NCBI GenBank assembly: GCA_963773765.1
Contig: CAVZCC010000005.1
Coordinates: forward strand, 186,001-250,000
Source of the DNA: CAVZCC01 sp963773765
GTDB taxonomy: Bacteria; Actinomycetota; Acidimicrobiia; Acidimicrobiales; Microtrichaceae
DNA: 64,000 bases
Direction: 5' to 3'
Positions 1 through 10,900 of the stretch are shown piece by piece. The position numbers and the translations under genes were made by a program. The notes beneath the pieces are model-generated. The model searched no databases. It saw only the letters and a list, made by a program, of their open reading frames with translations, and was not told the DNA's origin. Position 1 is the first letter of the stretch; the number at the start of each line of letters is the position of its first letter.

Positions 1-127
1 GAACCGAGGTGGGGGGCACCGTGGAGGCGGGGGGAGCGACGCAGGCCGGACTCCAGAGGGAGAGCAGCGCAGCGACGGCCAGGACCGCACCACCACGACG
101 CAGGGACGCACAGCGTGACGGGCTCAT
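1..127 (-). CDS. Secreted or lipoprotein-like protein, 5' end only (runs off left edge)
   Basis: The first 42 codons of a minus-strand gene are visible. They start at an ATG (127-125) behind a strong AGGAGG ribosome binding site five bases upstream. The product begins with a typical export signal: MSPSRCASLRRGG, then the hydrophobic stretch AVLAVAALLSLW, then SPAC and a Pro/Thr-rich segment. The Cys after SPA could be a lipobox cysteine, although Pro at -2 is unusual, so ordinary signal-peptidase cleavage near VA-PPA is equally possible. Nothing of the mature domain is inside the window, so no function can be given. It is divergent from the acyl-CoA ligase at 336. Confidence 0.6.
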   Translation of the reverse strand, partial: MSPSRCASLRRGGAVLAVAALLSLWSPACVAPPASTVPPTSV

Positions 128-335
128 GTCGGCCTCCTTCCACAACGACCGACTCGAGGATTCCTCGCCAGGGGCGGACTTCCTCACCCGAATTCTACGC
201 TCCGCGGGTCCCGTTGGTCGTGGGGACGAGTCCCCTCCCGAGGCAGCCGCAGCCCGCGTTCGGGTGGGCGCCGTCGCCTAGCGTCAACGGCTGTCAGGTC
301 CGCAGGAGGTGGACCGGCCGACCTCGGGGGGAACG

Positions 336-1903
336 ATGAGCGAGCTGGGCTTCTGGCGACTGGCCACGGCCGAACCGGACGTGATCGCGATGCACCTGCC
401 CGACGGCAGGACGGTGACGCGGGGCGAGCTGCTCGCCCGGGCCAACCAGCTGGTCCACGGCCTGCGCGCCCTCGGCCTGACCGCGGGCGACACCGTCGCC
501 GTGGTGCTGCCCAACGGCCTGCCGATGGTCGAGCTGTACCTCGGCCGCGCTCCAGGCCGGGCTCTACCTCACGCCGATCAACCACCACCTCGTCGGCCCC
601 GAGATCGCGTACATCGTCGACGACTGCGAGGCCAAGGTGCTTCGTCGCCCACGAGCGCTTCGCCGACGACCGTGACCAAGGCGCCGCACCGAGACTCGAC
701 GTTCCCCGCCGAGCGCCGCTTCGCCGTCGGCGACATCGCCGGGCTTCCGGCCCTGCGCCGAGCTCACCGACGGGCCAGCCCGACCACCCCGCCCGAGGAC
801 CGCACCGCCGGCGCGGTCATGCACTACACGTCGGGCACGACCGGCCGGCCCAAGGGCGTGGCGGCGCGCTGTCCGACATCGACCCCGACGACATCGGCGA
901 GCTGCTGTCGCCGGGCTTCCTGGGCATGTTCGGCATCCAGCCCGCTCGACGGCAACGTCGCACATCACGCGGCTCGCCGCTCTACCACACGGCGGTGCTC
1001 ATGTGGACGGCCAACTCGCTGCACATCGGCCACACCGTCGTGCTCATGGACAAGTGGACGCCCGAGGAGATGCTGCAGCCTCATCGACGAGCACCAGGTC
1101 ACCACCAGCCACATGGTGCCGACGCAGTTCCACCGCCTGCTGGCGCCTGCCCGAGGACGTGCGGGCCAGGTACGACGTGTCGTCGCTGCGCAACATGATC
1201 CACGCCGCGGCGCCGTGCCCGCCCGAGGTCAAGCGCCAGATGATCGAGTGGTGGGGCGACTCGATCAGGAGTACTACGCGGCCACCGAGGGCGGCGGCAC
1301 GATCGTCACCGCCGAGGAGTGGCTGGAGAAGCCCGGCACGGTCGGCACGCGCCTGGCCCGGCTCGCGAGATCCGCATCCTCGACGACGACGGCAACGAGC
1401 GTGCCCGGCCGGCACCGAGGGCACCGTCTACATGCGCCTGGCCCTGGCGACTTCGAGTACAAGGGCGACAAGGAGAAGACCGAACGCCAACCGCATCGAC
1501 GGCTTCTTCACCGTCGGCGACTCCGGCTCCTCGACGAGGACGGCTACCTGTTCCTGTGCGACCGCAAGAGCCGACATGATCATCTCGGGCGGCGTGAACA
1601 TCTACCCGGCCGAGATCGAGGGCGAGCTGCTCAGCCACCCGAAGGTCGCCGACGTCGCCGTGTTCGGCATCCCGCACGCCGACTGGGGCGAGGAGGTCAA
1701 GGCCGTCGTCGAGCCCGCCGACGGGCGTCGAGGCGCGGCGACGACGCTGCGCGGCCGAGATCCTGGCCGTGCTGCGCCGAGACGCTGGCCAAGTTCAAGC
1801 GCCCCCGGATCGATCGACTTCCTCGACGGAGCTGCCCCGCGACCCCAACGGCAAGCTCTACAAGCGCAAGCTGCGCGACCCCTACTGGGAGGGCCCGGCC
1901 TGA
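336..1903 (+). pseudogene. AMP-forming acyl-CoA synthetase, many frameshifts
   Basis: This is a class I adenylate-forming fatty-acid/acyl-CoA ligase (acid + ATP + CoA to acyl-CoA). The family signatures are all present but spread over three frames: N-terminal MSELGFWRLA, the ATP-binding TSGTTGRPKG loop (near 829-858), YYAATEGGG (near 1270), the hinge DRKS and MIISGGVNIYPAEIE (about 1560-1620), and the C-terminal NGKLYKRKLRDPYWE with the catalytic lysine just before the TGA at 1901. Reading through needs a frame change roughly every 30-120 bases, nearly always by removing one base that duplicates a neighbour (for example near 553, 640, 671, 742 and 772). Because the protein is otherwise conserved end to end, I think the shifts are sequence errors rather than decay. 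The C-terminal sequence resembles mycobacterial FadD4-type ligases. The substrate is unknown. Confidence 0.75.
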
Positions 1904-1939
1904 ACCCGTCCCACCCAACGCCGTTCTCGGGCCCCTCGA

Positions 1940-1954
1940 GCCGCCCTGGGCGGC
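1940..1954. terminator. Weak hairpin between convergent ligase genes
   Basis: GCCGCC-CTG-GGCGGC forms a six-base-pair stem in the 136-base gap between the two convergent acyl-CoA ligase genes. There is no T-tract, so the terminator role is only a guess from its position. Confidence 0.25.
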
Positions 1955-2039
1955 CCGGGTCGCCCCAGTTGGAATCCACCATCCGGGTTGGGTTGCGGTG
2001 CGGGCGTTGTGCGCACGAGCTCCGGTCGCGTGCCCGCTC

Positions 2040-3675
2040 TCAGACGTCCGGGAAGGTGTCGGCCAGCTCCCGGAGGTCCTTCTTGGAGACCTTGCCGAGC
2101 GCCGCGGTCGGGAACTCGTCCACGAAGTAGACGGCGCGGGGCACCTTGAAGTCGGCCAGGTTCTGGCCGGCAGGCCTCGATGATCTGGCGTGCTCAGCGC
2201 ATCCGGTCGTCCGGACGGGTCGGCGTGGATCACGAACGCGACCGGCACCATGTCGAGCATGTCGTGCTGCTTGGCCACGACCGCGATGTCGGCGAGCGGC
2301 GCGCCGGCGGCGCGGATGGCGTCCTCGACCTCGCGGGCCGACACGTTCTCGCCGCCGACCTTGAGGGCGTCCTTGTCGCGGTCCCGGTAGACGATGTTGC
2401 CGTCGCTCCAGCAGCTGGACCATGTCGCCGGTCGCGAACCCAGCCGTCCTCGGTGAAGAACTTCTCGTTCGCCTCGGCGTTGTCGAAGTACTCGAGGAAG
2501 ACTGGCATGCCCCGGATGCCGCGGATCCACAGCTCGCCCGTCTCGCCGACCTCGGCCACCGAGCCGTCCGGTCCTTGACGACGAGGAACTCGTAGCCGGG
2601 CGACACCTTGCCCATGGCCAGGTCCGGGGTAGGTGCTCGAACGGGTTGGAGTGGATGCAGTGGGTGACCAGCTCGGTCATGCCGTAGGCGGCCACCACCC
2701 GCATGCCCAGCATCTGGTCGAGCACCGGCATGATCAGGCCGAACACGCCGACCTTGCACCGTGTGGCGCTCGGGGATGCCCTGCTCGAACGCCGCCTTGA
2801 TGACGAACGGGATCAGCGAGATGTGGGTCACGCCGTGCTTCTCGATGACCGGCCAGAACGCGACTGGCCGAGAACTTCGGCTGCAGGACCACCGTGGCTC
2901 CCACGCCGAGCACGCTCCAGATGGCCCAGCTCTGGGTGTTCACGTGGAAGAACGGCAGCGACGCCAGGTAGACGTCGTCCGGCGTCGAGGTCGATGTTGG
3001 TCGGGTTGACCTTGGCCGCCCACAGCGCGTTGGCGTGGGTGTGGACCACGGCCTTGGGCTTGGAGGTGGTGCCCGACGTGAACAGGATGCCGGCGGGCAG
3101 CATCGGGTCGGCGGTGCGCACCGGCGCGTCGGCGGCGTCGCCGTCGCAGCGCGGCGAAGGGCTCGACGGCCGTGGGCGGACTCCTCGGCGGTGGCGGCCA
3201 CGCCCGAGTTGTCGTCGGTGACGACGATCCAGCCCGAGGTCGGGCCCGGCCTCGTGCCACCAGCGACGCGAACTGCGGCTGGGTGATGGCGCCGACGCAG
3301 CCGGTGTGGGTGATGAAGTAGTTGACCTCCGCCGCCACGCTGCGGGTGTTCGTGGTCACCGCCACGGCGCCGACCCGGGCGCAGGCGTACCAGGCGATGA
3401 CGGCCTCGGGGCAGTTCTCGGCGTGGATCAGCACCTTGTCGCCGATGCCGACGCCTCGGGCGGCCAGCCCGGCGGCCACCTGGCGGCTGGCCTCGGCGAA
3501 CTCGGCGTAGGTCCAGCGTGCGACCGCCGCCGTCCTTGGGCTCCCAGACGAGGAACGGGTGGTCGGGCTGGTGTTCGGCCCAGTGGTCCACGAGCCAGGG
3601 GATGTCCTGGCCGCCGAACTGGTATGCCGCGGCCACGGCCGGGTCGATCGTCGTGGTCTGGCTCATCTGGTTCAT
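2040..3675 (-). pseudogene. AMP-forming acyl-CoA synthetase, many frameshifts
   Basis: This is a second adenylate-forming acyl-CoA ligase, convergent with the first. It starts at the ATG at 3675 (MNQMSQTTTIDPAVAAAYQF). The pieces read in order: GVGIGDKVLIHAENCPE, the ATP loop FTSGTTSKPKAVVHTH (near 3080), PFFHVNTQSWAIWSVLG, VVAAYGMTELV (near 2700), FATGDMVQLL, the hinge and KVGGENVSAREVEDAI, and C-terminal ALGKVSKKDLRELADTF with the catalytic lysine region. Successive pieces lie in different frames about every 100 bases, as in its neighbour, so the gene is probably whole in the organism. A CTGACG-N3-CGTCAG palindrome lies about 50 bases upstream of the start and recurs before two other lipid genes in this window. 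The exact acyl substrate cannot be told. Confidence 0.75.
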
Positions 3676-3724
3676 GTCCCCCTGGTTCGGCCCGGTGGAC
3701 GCCGGGTCGGCGCGGATGCCGGAT

Positions 3725-3739
3725 CTGACGATACGTCAG
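3725..3739. promoter_or_regulatory. CTGACG-N3-CGTCAG palindrome (operator candidate, site A)
   Basis: A perfect six-base inverted repeat with a three-base spacer (ATA), 50 bases upstream of the acyl-CoA ligase starting at 3675. The same 15-base palindrome with the same spacing occurs at 50407 and 56102. The shape is typical of a TetR-family operator; which protein binds it is unknown. Confidence 0.6.
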
Positions 3740-3744
3740 GTCCC

Positions 3745-3775
3745 GTCCGTCGGTCTGACGTGACGGCCGACGGAC
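3745..3775. repeat. 9-bp inverted repeat GTCCGTCGG/CCGACGGAC
   Basis: Nine bases are perfectly inverted around a 13-base spacer in the intergenic region between the divergent ligase (3675) and MFS gene (3829). It could be a second operator or simply a chance GC-rich palindrome. Confidence 0.35.
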
Positions 3776-3828
3776 GGCGTCGGGCCGGGTTTGACCGGTG
3801 CCCACGACGGGCATTGACTTGGTCCTCC

Positions 3829-5108
3829 ATGCCCGCCGCCGACACGAAGCGATCCAAGCCGCCCACGGGGTTCTGGGTCATCTGGTCGACCGTCGCCATC
3901 GACCAGATCGTGTTCTCGATGGTGCTGCCCGTCCTGCCCTTCGTGGCCCGCCGCTACGGCGCCGGCCCGCTGCAGGTGACGGCGCTGGTCTCGGTGTTCG
4001 CGCTGGCCCAGTTCGTGCTCTCCCCCTTCGTCGGTGCGCTGTCGGACCGGATCGGCCGCAAGCCGGTGCTGGTCATCTCGCTGTTCGGCTCCGCCGTCGG
4101 CTCCCTCATCCTGGGCCTGGCCGGATCGCTCCCGCTGCTGTTCCTGGGTCGGGCCGTGGACGGCATGTCCGGCACCGCACTCGTCTCGGCCCAGACCGCC
4201 ATCACCGACATGGTCGGCCCCCGGGAACGGGCCCGCTACCTGGGCCTGATGGGCTCCGCCTTCGCGGTGGGCTTCATCGTCGGGCCCGGCCTGTCGGGCC
4301 TGCTGTCCCTGGTGGACCGGCGCCTGCCCTTCTTCATCGCCGCCGCGCTGGCCACGGTGAACGCCCTGGTGGCGATCGTGCGGCTGCCCGAGACCCGCAG
4401 CGCCACCGACCCGCGCCGCTGTCACGGGCGCACCGGGAGCGGAGGACCGCAACCCGCTGGGGGTGTTCCGTCACGCCCGCATGGTCACCCCCGCGGCGTG
4501 GTTCTACATCGGCGTGCTGGCCTTCGGACTGCTGGCCTTCGCCGCGGTGGAGGGCGGTACCTTCACCCTCCTCGCCGACGACCGAGCTGGGACTGGGCCA
4601 GTCCCAGGTGGCGTTCATCTACGTCTTCATCGGCCTGGTCCTGGCCGTGGTGCAGGTGTCACTGGTGGGACCGGTCAACGCCCGCCTGCGCACCAGGGGC
4701 ACGGTGGTGGCCGCACTGCTGGTCAACGCGGCGGGCTTCACGTTGATCGCCGCCGCGGACCGGGTGTGGGTCCTGCTCGCCGGTGTGGCGTGCAACGCAC
4801 TGGGCCAGGGGCTGCTGCGCCCGACGTGCACCGCCGCGGTGTCCAACGCGGTGCCCCCGCAGCACCGGGGCGCGGCCATCGGGACCCAGACCAGCGCCCA
4901 GGGCCTGGTCCGCATCGTGGGACCGCTCCAGGCCGGGGCCTGGTACGGCGGGGTCGGCCCCTCCGCGCCGTTCGCGGTGGGGGCCGGCATCGCCGTCGCC
5001 ACCGCAGCGGTCGCCGCGGGGGCCGGACGCCGCTTCGACGACCGGGTCATGCCGCCCGCGGCAGAGGCCGAGCCGCCCGAGCCGTCCCACCTGGGCCGAC
5101 CCACCTGA
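3829..5108 (+). CDS. MFS drug/metabolite exporter (DHA1, TetA-like), two frameshifts
   Basis: This is a major-facilitator permease of about 425 residues in the plasma membrane, predicted to be a proton-coupled exporter of small molecules. Visible landmarks are the first helix after KRSKPPTGFWVIWSTVAIDQ, the motif A loop GALSDRIGRKPVL after helix 2, and the antiporter motif C segment GFIVGPGLSGLL in helix 5, which places it in the DHA1/TetA-type exporters. The frame shifts by one extra base near 4420-4445 and again near 4582 (GACCGAG for GACGAG), after which translation continues cleanly to the TGA at 5106. No Shine-Dalgarno is obvious before the ATG. It ends 20 bases from the convergent acetoacetyl-CoA synthetase. 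The substrate is unknown. Confidence 0.8.
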
Positions 5109-5128
5109 ACCGGCCTGCCGGCGGAGTG

Positions 5129-7153
5129 TCAGCGCCGCGGCACGGCCGCGGCGATGGCGTCGAGCGCCTCCGGGTTGGCCAACGCAGAGGTGTTGCGCAC
5201 CTCCCTGCCGTTGACCTTGTCCGCCACCGCCAGCTCGGCCAGCTTGTTGGAACGGGTCCGGGGCAGGTCGTCCACCGCCACCACCACGGCAGGCACGTGG
5301 CGGGGAGTGCAGCCCTGGCGGATGCGGGCCTTGACGTCCGCGACCAGCCCGTCGGACAGGTCCACCCCGTCGGCCAGGCGCACCAGCAGCACGATGCGGA
5401 CGTCGTCGCCGACCTCCTGGCCGAACACCAGCGACTCCAGCACCTCGGGGACCTGCTCCACCTGGCGGTAGATCTCCGCCGTCCCGATGCGGACCCCCCC
5501 GGGGTTCAACGTGGTGTCGGAGCGGCCGTGGATCACCATGCCGCCGTGGGGGGTCCAGGTGGCGAAGTCGCCGTGCGCCCACACGCCGGGGAAGCGCTCG
5601 AAGTAGGCGGCGAGGTACTTCGGGCCGACCTGCGCCGCCGGTACCCCGGCCGTCACCCCGCAGGTCGACCGTCCCCCCAGAAGCACAGCGGCATGGACGG
5701 GAACGGCTCGGTGCACACCAGCTCGCCCCGCACGCCGGCACCGGCCGGCCGGCCGGACTCGTCCCACACGTCCACCGCCATGCCCAGGGCCGCGCCCTGG
5801 ATCTCGCCCTCGTACACCGGAACGGTCGGGTCGCCACCCACGAAGCACCCGCACAGGTCGGTCCCGCCGGAGATCGATGCCAGGTGGAGGCCGTCGGGCC
5901 CGCAGCCCGGCGCCACCTCGGCCATCACCCAGTCGAAGGCCTCCGGCGACAGCGGCGAGCCGGTGGAGGCCAACGTGCGGAGCGAGGACAGGTCCGTGGA
6001 CGCCGCCGGGGAGTAGCCGGCCTTCCTGACCGAGTCGAGGTACTTGGCCGACACGCCGAGCAGCGCCAGCGCCTCCTCCGCCACCAGGTCCCAGAGGCGC
6101 TCCGGGCCGGGATGGAACGGGTTCCCCTCGTACAGGACGGCGGTGGCCCCGGACGCGGGGACCGACACCAGCCAGTTCCACATCATCCAGCCGCACGTCG
6201 TGAAGTAGCAGATGTCGTCCCCGGCCCGGACGTCCAGCTGCAGCTGGTGCTCCTTCAGGTGCTGGAGGAGCACGCCCCCGGCGCGGTGCACGATGCACTT
6301 GGGCACACCGGTGGTGCCCGAGCTGTACAGCACGTACCACGGGTGGTCGAACGGCAGCTGCTCGAAATGGGGTGCGGCGCCCTGGTGGGGGGCGAGCCAC
6401 TCGGCCCAACCGACCGCGCCGGGGATGCCGGACAGGTCGGGCGCGTCGTCCAGGAAGGGCACCACCACCGTGGCGCGCCAGGGTGGGGAGCCCCGCCACG
6501 ATCTCGGCCAACTGGGTCCGACGGTCGTGAGCGGTGCCGCCGTAGGTGTAGCCGTCCGCCGCCACCAGGACCGTGGGCTCGATCTGGCCGAACCGGTCCA
6601 GCACCCCGTCCACCCCGAAGTCGGGTGAGGTGGAGGAGAACACCGCACCCAACGACGCGGCACCGAGCATGACCAGGACGGTCTCGGCGATGTTGGGCAG
6701 CCAGGCGGCAACCCGGTCGCCGGGCCCCACCCCCGATGCCCGGAGCGCGGCGGCCACCTCCCCCACCGCGGCGCGTGCCGCGGCGCGGGTCCACTCACGA
6801 CGCCGGCCCCGTTCGTCGATCGACACCATCAACACCGCGTCACCGGGGCCGCCGCCCAGGATGCGCTCGGCCACGTTGAGCCGGGCGTCGGGGAACCACC
6901 GTGCCGCCGCCATCCGGTCGCCCCGGACCAGCACCCGGTCCCCCAGCTCCGCCCCGGGCAGGAGCGTGGTGGCCAGCAGGCCCCAGAACGCCTCCGGCTC
7001 GTCCACCGACCAACGGTGCAGCGCCACGGAGTCCACCAGGTCCCTCCCGGACCGGTCGGCGGCCAGCAGGCGGAACCGCTCCATGGCCGATCCCGCCACC
7101 CGGTCCGCCGGTGGCACCCACAGTGGCTCGGTCGCGAACGTCGGCGCGGTCAT
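5129..7153 (-). CDS. aacS: Acetoacetyl-CoA synthetase, two frameshifts
   Basis: Acetoacetate--CoA ligase (EC 6.2.1.16): acetoacetate + ATP + CoA to acetoacetyl-CoA, feeding ketone bodies or acetoacetate into central lipid metabolism. The length, about 670 residues after frame repair, fits the family. Its hallmarks are WFPDARLNVAE near the N terminus, SSTSPDFGVDGVLDRFGQIE, then YSSGTTGVPKCIVH (ATP loop), FTTCGWMMWNW, SISGGTDLCGCFVGG, and the C-terminal GTAEIYRQ and RTRSNKLAELAV with the catalytic lysine. These run in the order and spacing of AacS rather than of acetyl-CoA synthetase. Frames change near 6480 and near 5670. The ATG at 7153 begins MTAPTFATEPLW; no ribosome site is clear there. 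It is divergent from the CNB protein at 7298. Confidence 0.85.
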   Translation of the reverse strand: MTAPTFATEPLWVPPADRVAGSAMERFRLLAADRSGRDLVDSVALHRWSVDEPEAFWGLLATTLLPGAELGDRVLVRGDRMAAARWFPDARLNVAERILGGGPGDAVLMVSIDERGRRREWTRAAARAAVGEVAAALRASGVGPGDRVAAWLPNIAETVLVMLGAASLGAVFSSTSPDFGVDGVLDRFGQIEPTVLVAADGYTYGGTAHDRRTQLAEIVAGLPTLARHGGGALPGRRARPVRHPRRGRLGRVARPPPGRRTPFRAAAVRPPVVRAVQLGHHRCAQVHRAPRRGRAPPAPEGAPAAAGRPGRGRHLLLHDVRLDDVELAGVGPRVRGHRRPVRGEPVPSRPGAPLGPGGGGGAGAARRVGQVPRLGQEGRLLPGGVHGPVLAPHVGLHRLAAVAGGLRLGDGRGGAGLRARRPPPGIDLRRDRPVRVLRGWRPDRSGVRGRDPGRGPGHGGGRVGRVRPAGRCRRAGRAGVHRAVPVHAAVLLGGRSTCGVTAGVPAAQVGPKYLAAYFERFPGVWAHGDFATWTPHGGMVIHGRSDTTLNPGGVRIGTAEIYRQVEQVPEVLESLVFGQEVGDDVRIVLLVRLADGVDLSDGLVADVKARIRQGCTPRHVPAVVVAVDDLPRTRSNKLAELAVADKVNGREVRNTSALANPEALDAIAAAVPRR

Positions 7154-7297
7154 GGGGAGTGCTCTACCACAGCTCGCAGGACGGCCACCCACCGTCATCC
7201 GGGCCGGCATCGTGACCCGCCATTCCCTGCGCGAGCCCGGGAGGATCGCGACAGAATGCCGACCGAGGTCCGAACGGGCCAGGAGAGGTACGGAGAC

Positions 7298-7753
7298 ATG
7301 CGACGAGGCGTCGACCAGAAGATCGAGTTGCTCCAGGGCGTCTGGCTCTTCTCCACGTGCACCAAGAAGGAGCTGAAGCTCCTCGCCGGCATCTCCGACC
7401 GGGTCACGGTCCCGGACGGAAAGGTCATCGTCAAGGAGGGTGACCCGGGCCGCGAGTTCTACGTGCTGATCAGCGGCGCCGCCGAGGCGACGGCGGGCGG
7501 CACGGTGGTCAGCCGCCTGGAGCCGGGCGACTTCTTCGGCGAGATGGCGTTGCTGGACGGTGGGCCACGGTCGGCCACGGTCACCGCGTCCGGGGAGAGC
7601 GACGTCCTCATCCTGGGTCGCGGCGCGTTCCTGGGACTGATCACCGAGGAGGCGCCGTCGGTCGCCCCCAAGATGCTCGCCGTCCTGGGGACCCGCCTCC
7701 GGGAGGCCAGCGCCCAGCTCGTCGCGGCCCGGTCCCACCTCACCGCGATGTAG
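7298..7753 (+). CDS. Stand-alone cyclic nucleotide-binding (CNB) domain protein
   Basis: This is a 151-residue protein consisting of a single Crp-type cNMP-binding beta-roll with no DNA-binding helix-turn-helix. The roll runs from GKVIVKEGDPGREFYVLISG to the phosphate-binding cassette FFGEMALLDGGPRSATV. The Glu and Arg of that cassette, which contact ribose and cyclic phosphate in this family, are both present. I chose the ATG at 7298 because GGAG lies just before it; an in-frame ATG at 7257 would add 14 residues. A cytosolic sensor or regulatory subunit is likely. A two-domain adenylyl-cyclase-like gene lies at 14588 and another CNB protein at 18436, so it may read the same second messenger, but this is inferred from position only. 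Confidence 0.85.
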   Translation: MRRGVDQKIELLQGVWLFSTCTKKELKLLAGISDRVTVPDGKVIVKEGDPGREFYVLISGAAEATAGGTVVSRLEPGDFFGEMALLDGGPRSATVTASGESDVLILGRGAFLGLITEEAPSVAPKMLAVLGTRLREASAQLVAARSHLTAM

Positions 7754-7835
7754 GCAGCGCAACGGCCGGGCCCAGGTCGTTGCGCGGGCACGTTGTGACA
7801 CCCCGGCCACGGGCAGTGAATGAACAACTGTCCCG

Positions 7836-7864
7836 TTGACTGGCAGTAGGTCTCACCGTAGTTT
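7836..7864 (+). promoter_or_regulatory. Promoter for the 2222-residue secreted protein
   Basis: TTGACT at 7836-7841 and TAGTTT at 7859-7864 are separated by exactly 17 bases, a good housekeeping-sigma promoter. The expected start is near 7871, giving a leader of about 41 bases before the ATG at 7912. The same TAGTTT -10 box recurs at other promoters in the window. Confidence 0.6.
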
Positions 7865-7911
7865 CCTCCCGGAGAGCCCGGTCACCACCGGGTTGGGAGA
7901 GGTGGAGTGTC

Positions 7912-10900
7912 ATGTCGACTGTTCCCCGCGCGAGCAGGTCCGTGGCAGGCAGTGGTCCGAGGGCGACGGGCGGGCCCGGGTCGACCAGGGTGCGACGCGT
8001 CGCGCTCGCGGTGCTGGCCATGGCCGTGCTCGTCCCACCAGCGTTGGTGCTGGACGCGTCCGTCGCGTCGGCGGCTCCCAGCTTCACCGTCAACAGCACG
8101 GTCGACGCACCGGACGCGGCGATCGGCAACGGCGTCTGTGCCACCGCGGCAGCCGTGTGCTCCCTCCGCGCTGCGGTCGCGGAGGCGAACGCGACCACGG
8201 GGGCCCAGATCGTGGTCCCGGCAGGCTCCTACCTGCTCAACTCCGCGTCGGGCACCGACACCGGCGACCTCGACCTCAAGAAGCCCATGACGATCACCGG
8301 CGCGGGCAAGCAGCCGGGCGCCGCGGCCACCACGGTCAACGGCAACGCCAAGGACCGGGTGTTCGAGGTCCTCTCCACCGACGTCGTCCTGGACGGACTC
8401 GTCATCACCAACGGGAACGCCGGCAAGAACTACGGCGGTGGCGTTTATGTGAACGCGGGCAAGGCCGTCACGGTCCGCAACTCCACCCTCTCGGGGAACA
8501 AGGCGGCCTATGGCGGCGCCATCAAGACCTACGGCATCGTCCGACTGGAGCGCTCCACGCTGTCCGGCAACACGGCGACCAGTCGTGGTGGCGGCGTGAA
8601 CGTGGAGAGCAAGGGCAGCCTGATCGCCTCCAACTCCACCATCGACGGCAACTCCGCCAACGGCGGCGGCGGCGTGAACAGCTCGGGCACGGTGAAGCTC
8701 GACGCCGTCGACGTCGTGGCGAACACGTCGAACAACTCCAACGGCGGTGGCATCGCCCGCACCGGCGGCAGCTTCACCGTCTCCGGGTCCATCCTGGCCG
8801 GCAACAACGGTGCCACCGGGCGCGACTGCTACGGCTCACCCGCCTTCGCCGTGGCGAACATCGTCCAGAACACCCCGGGCTGCAACCCGAGCGGCACGCC
8901 GCTGCTGATCACCGATCCCAAGCTCGGCCCGCTCGCCAACAACGGTGGAGCGACCCTGACCCGCCTCCCCGGCGCGGGTTCCCCCGCCATCAATGCCTAC
9001 GCCCCGGCCTGCGTGACCAGCGTGGACCAGCGCGGCCTGTCCCGTTCGCCCGCTCCAGGGGGCAGGTGCGACATCGGCTCGGTCGAGGTCGACCCCATCA
9101 CGGTGGATGTCACACTCACCTCCTCGTCACCGCCCCGCACCCCCGCCTGTGACGAAGGGACCGTCTGCGTGGGCACGGGCGTCTCCTCGGTGCCCATCGA
9201 CAGGATCCCGTCGGCCGCCCTCGTCGCCGAGACCGACCCGGACGCCGACCCGACCGGGTTCAAGCGGACCTTCCTGGAGCGCACGGACGCCGCCCGACTG
9301 GGCTTCAAGCGCACGGACCTGCTGTCCTCACCGGTCTCGGAGCTGACGGTGGAGGACCTGGGCTTCAAGCGGACCGGCTTCAAGCGGACCGGCTTCAAGC
9401 GGACCTCGATCCTGGATCAGGTGCTGCTCTCCCAGATCCCGCTGTACCTGTCCGGCGGCCGCACATGGGAGGACCTGCTCACCGGGACGGAGTTCGAGGA
9501 CGTCCCCCTGCAGAACATCACCCTCGGTGACGTCGTCGAGCTCCCGCAGATCCAGGCGCTCACCGTGGGCGAGGCGGACTTCATCTCGACCGCGCTCCAG
9601 GGGCTCTCGGGAGCATCCCTGGCCCTCGCCCCGCTCAACCTCGATGACATCCCCATCGGGGACGACCCGAACCCACTGGCCGGATGGTGCGACTTCCTCG
9701 CCACGCAGTCCGAGGGCGGGTGTGCTGATCTGGAGATCGACCCGGGCGACCCCGCCACCGCGGCGGGTGTCGGCCTGGTCACGCTCGAGCTGTCGGGCGT
9801 GAGGATCGAGGACATCCCGCTCGAGGACATCGGTTTCAAGCGTACCGACGTCACCGGCACCTACCTCGCTGACATCGGCTTCAAGCGGACGGACCTCAGC
9901 GGAGGCCGGATCGGCGAGCTGGACGTTCGCCGGGTCGGGCCGGTCGACTCGCTGTTCGACTGCACCAAGATCGCGTGCAACGGCACCGTCACCCTGGCCG
10001 GGGCCCAGGCGGCGGGCGCGATCCAGGACGGGGCCACCATCGGTGAGCTCCTCGAGTACCTCTCGGCGCACCCCGAGGCGCAGGGCCTCAACATCGTGGA
10101 CCTGCTGCTCATCCTCACGCCGGTGGTCTTCCCGGGTGAGGCCGTCGCCATCGAGCAGATCGACCTGCGGGCCACTCCCCTGCAGAACCTGTCGGATCCG
10201 CTCGAAGCCCCTGCCACCTTCACCGCCACGATCACGTCCGGCGGCGGATCCGCGGCGGACACCACCGTGGGCCTGACGCTGCCCCCCGGCTTCGAGCCCG
10301 TCGCGGGTTCGGCCACCTTCGACGGCGCCCCGATCGCGGACGGTTCACGTGACGGCCAGACGTTGACCTTCCAACGCACGTCGCTGGCGGTCGGCCAGCA
10401 CACGCTCGTCGTCGACGCCCGCGCCGGCATCGACCTCGGGTCCAAGGAGGCCTCCGTCGACGTGCGTGCCACGGCGGGCTCGCAGACGGTCACCGACTCG
10501 GCAACCGCGTCGGTGCTCGTGGTGGTCGAGTCGTTCGAGAAGAACGGCGCACCTGACGACTTCCGGACACTCAACCCGGGCGCGGTCAACGTGGCCCACC
10601 TCAGCTCGTCCTACGACCGAGACCTCTACTCCTTCTACGTCTCACCGGAGGACGCCTCCCGCAACCGGACCACCCGACTCGACCTGTCCAACCTGACCGG
10701 CGACTACGACCTCGTCCTCTACGGACCCAGCGCCGTGTCCCTCCGGGGCGACGCGACCAGGGCGCGCCTCCAACCGGTGGACGACACCGGCCTGAACATC
10801 GACCCGACGGCAGATCAGGTGGCACCGGACATCCAGGGCGACGTGCCCCTGACCCCGCCCGCCGACTGCGGCGTGCCGGGCACGCCGCAGTCCTGTGAAC

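Noticed and set aside
9..281. A 90-codon plus-strand open frame at the left edge
   Set aside because: It overlaps a minus-strand start with a perfect ribosome binding site and signal peptide, and its own sequence has no features.
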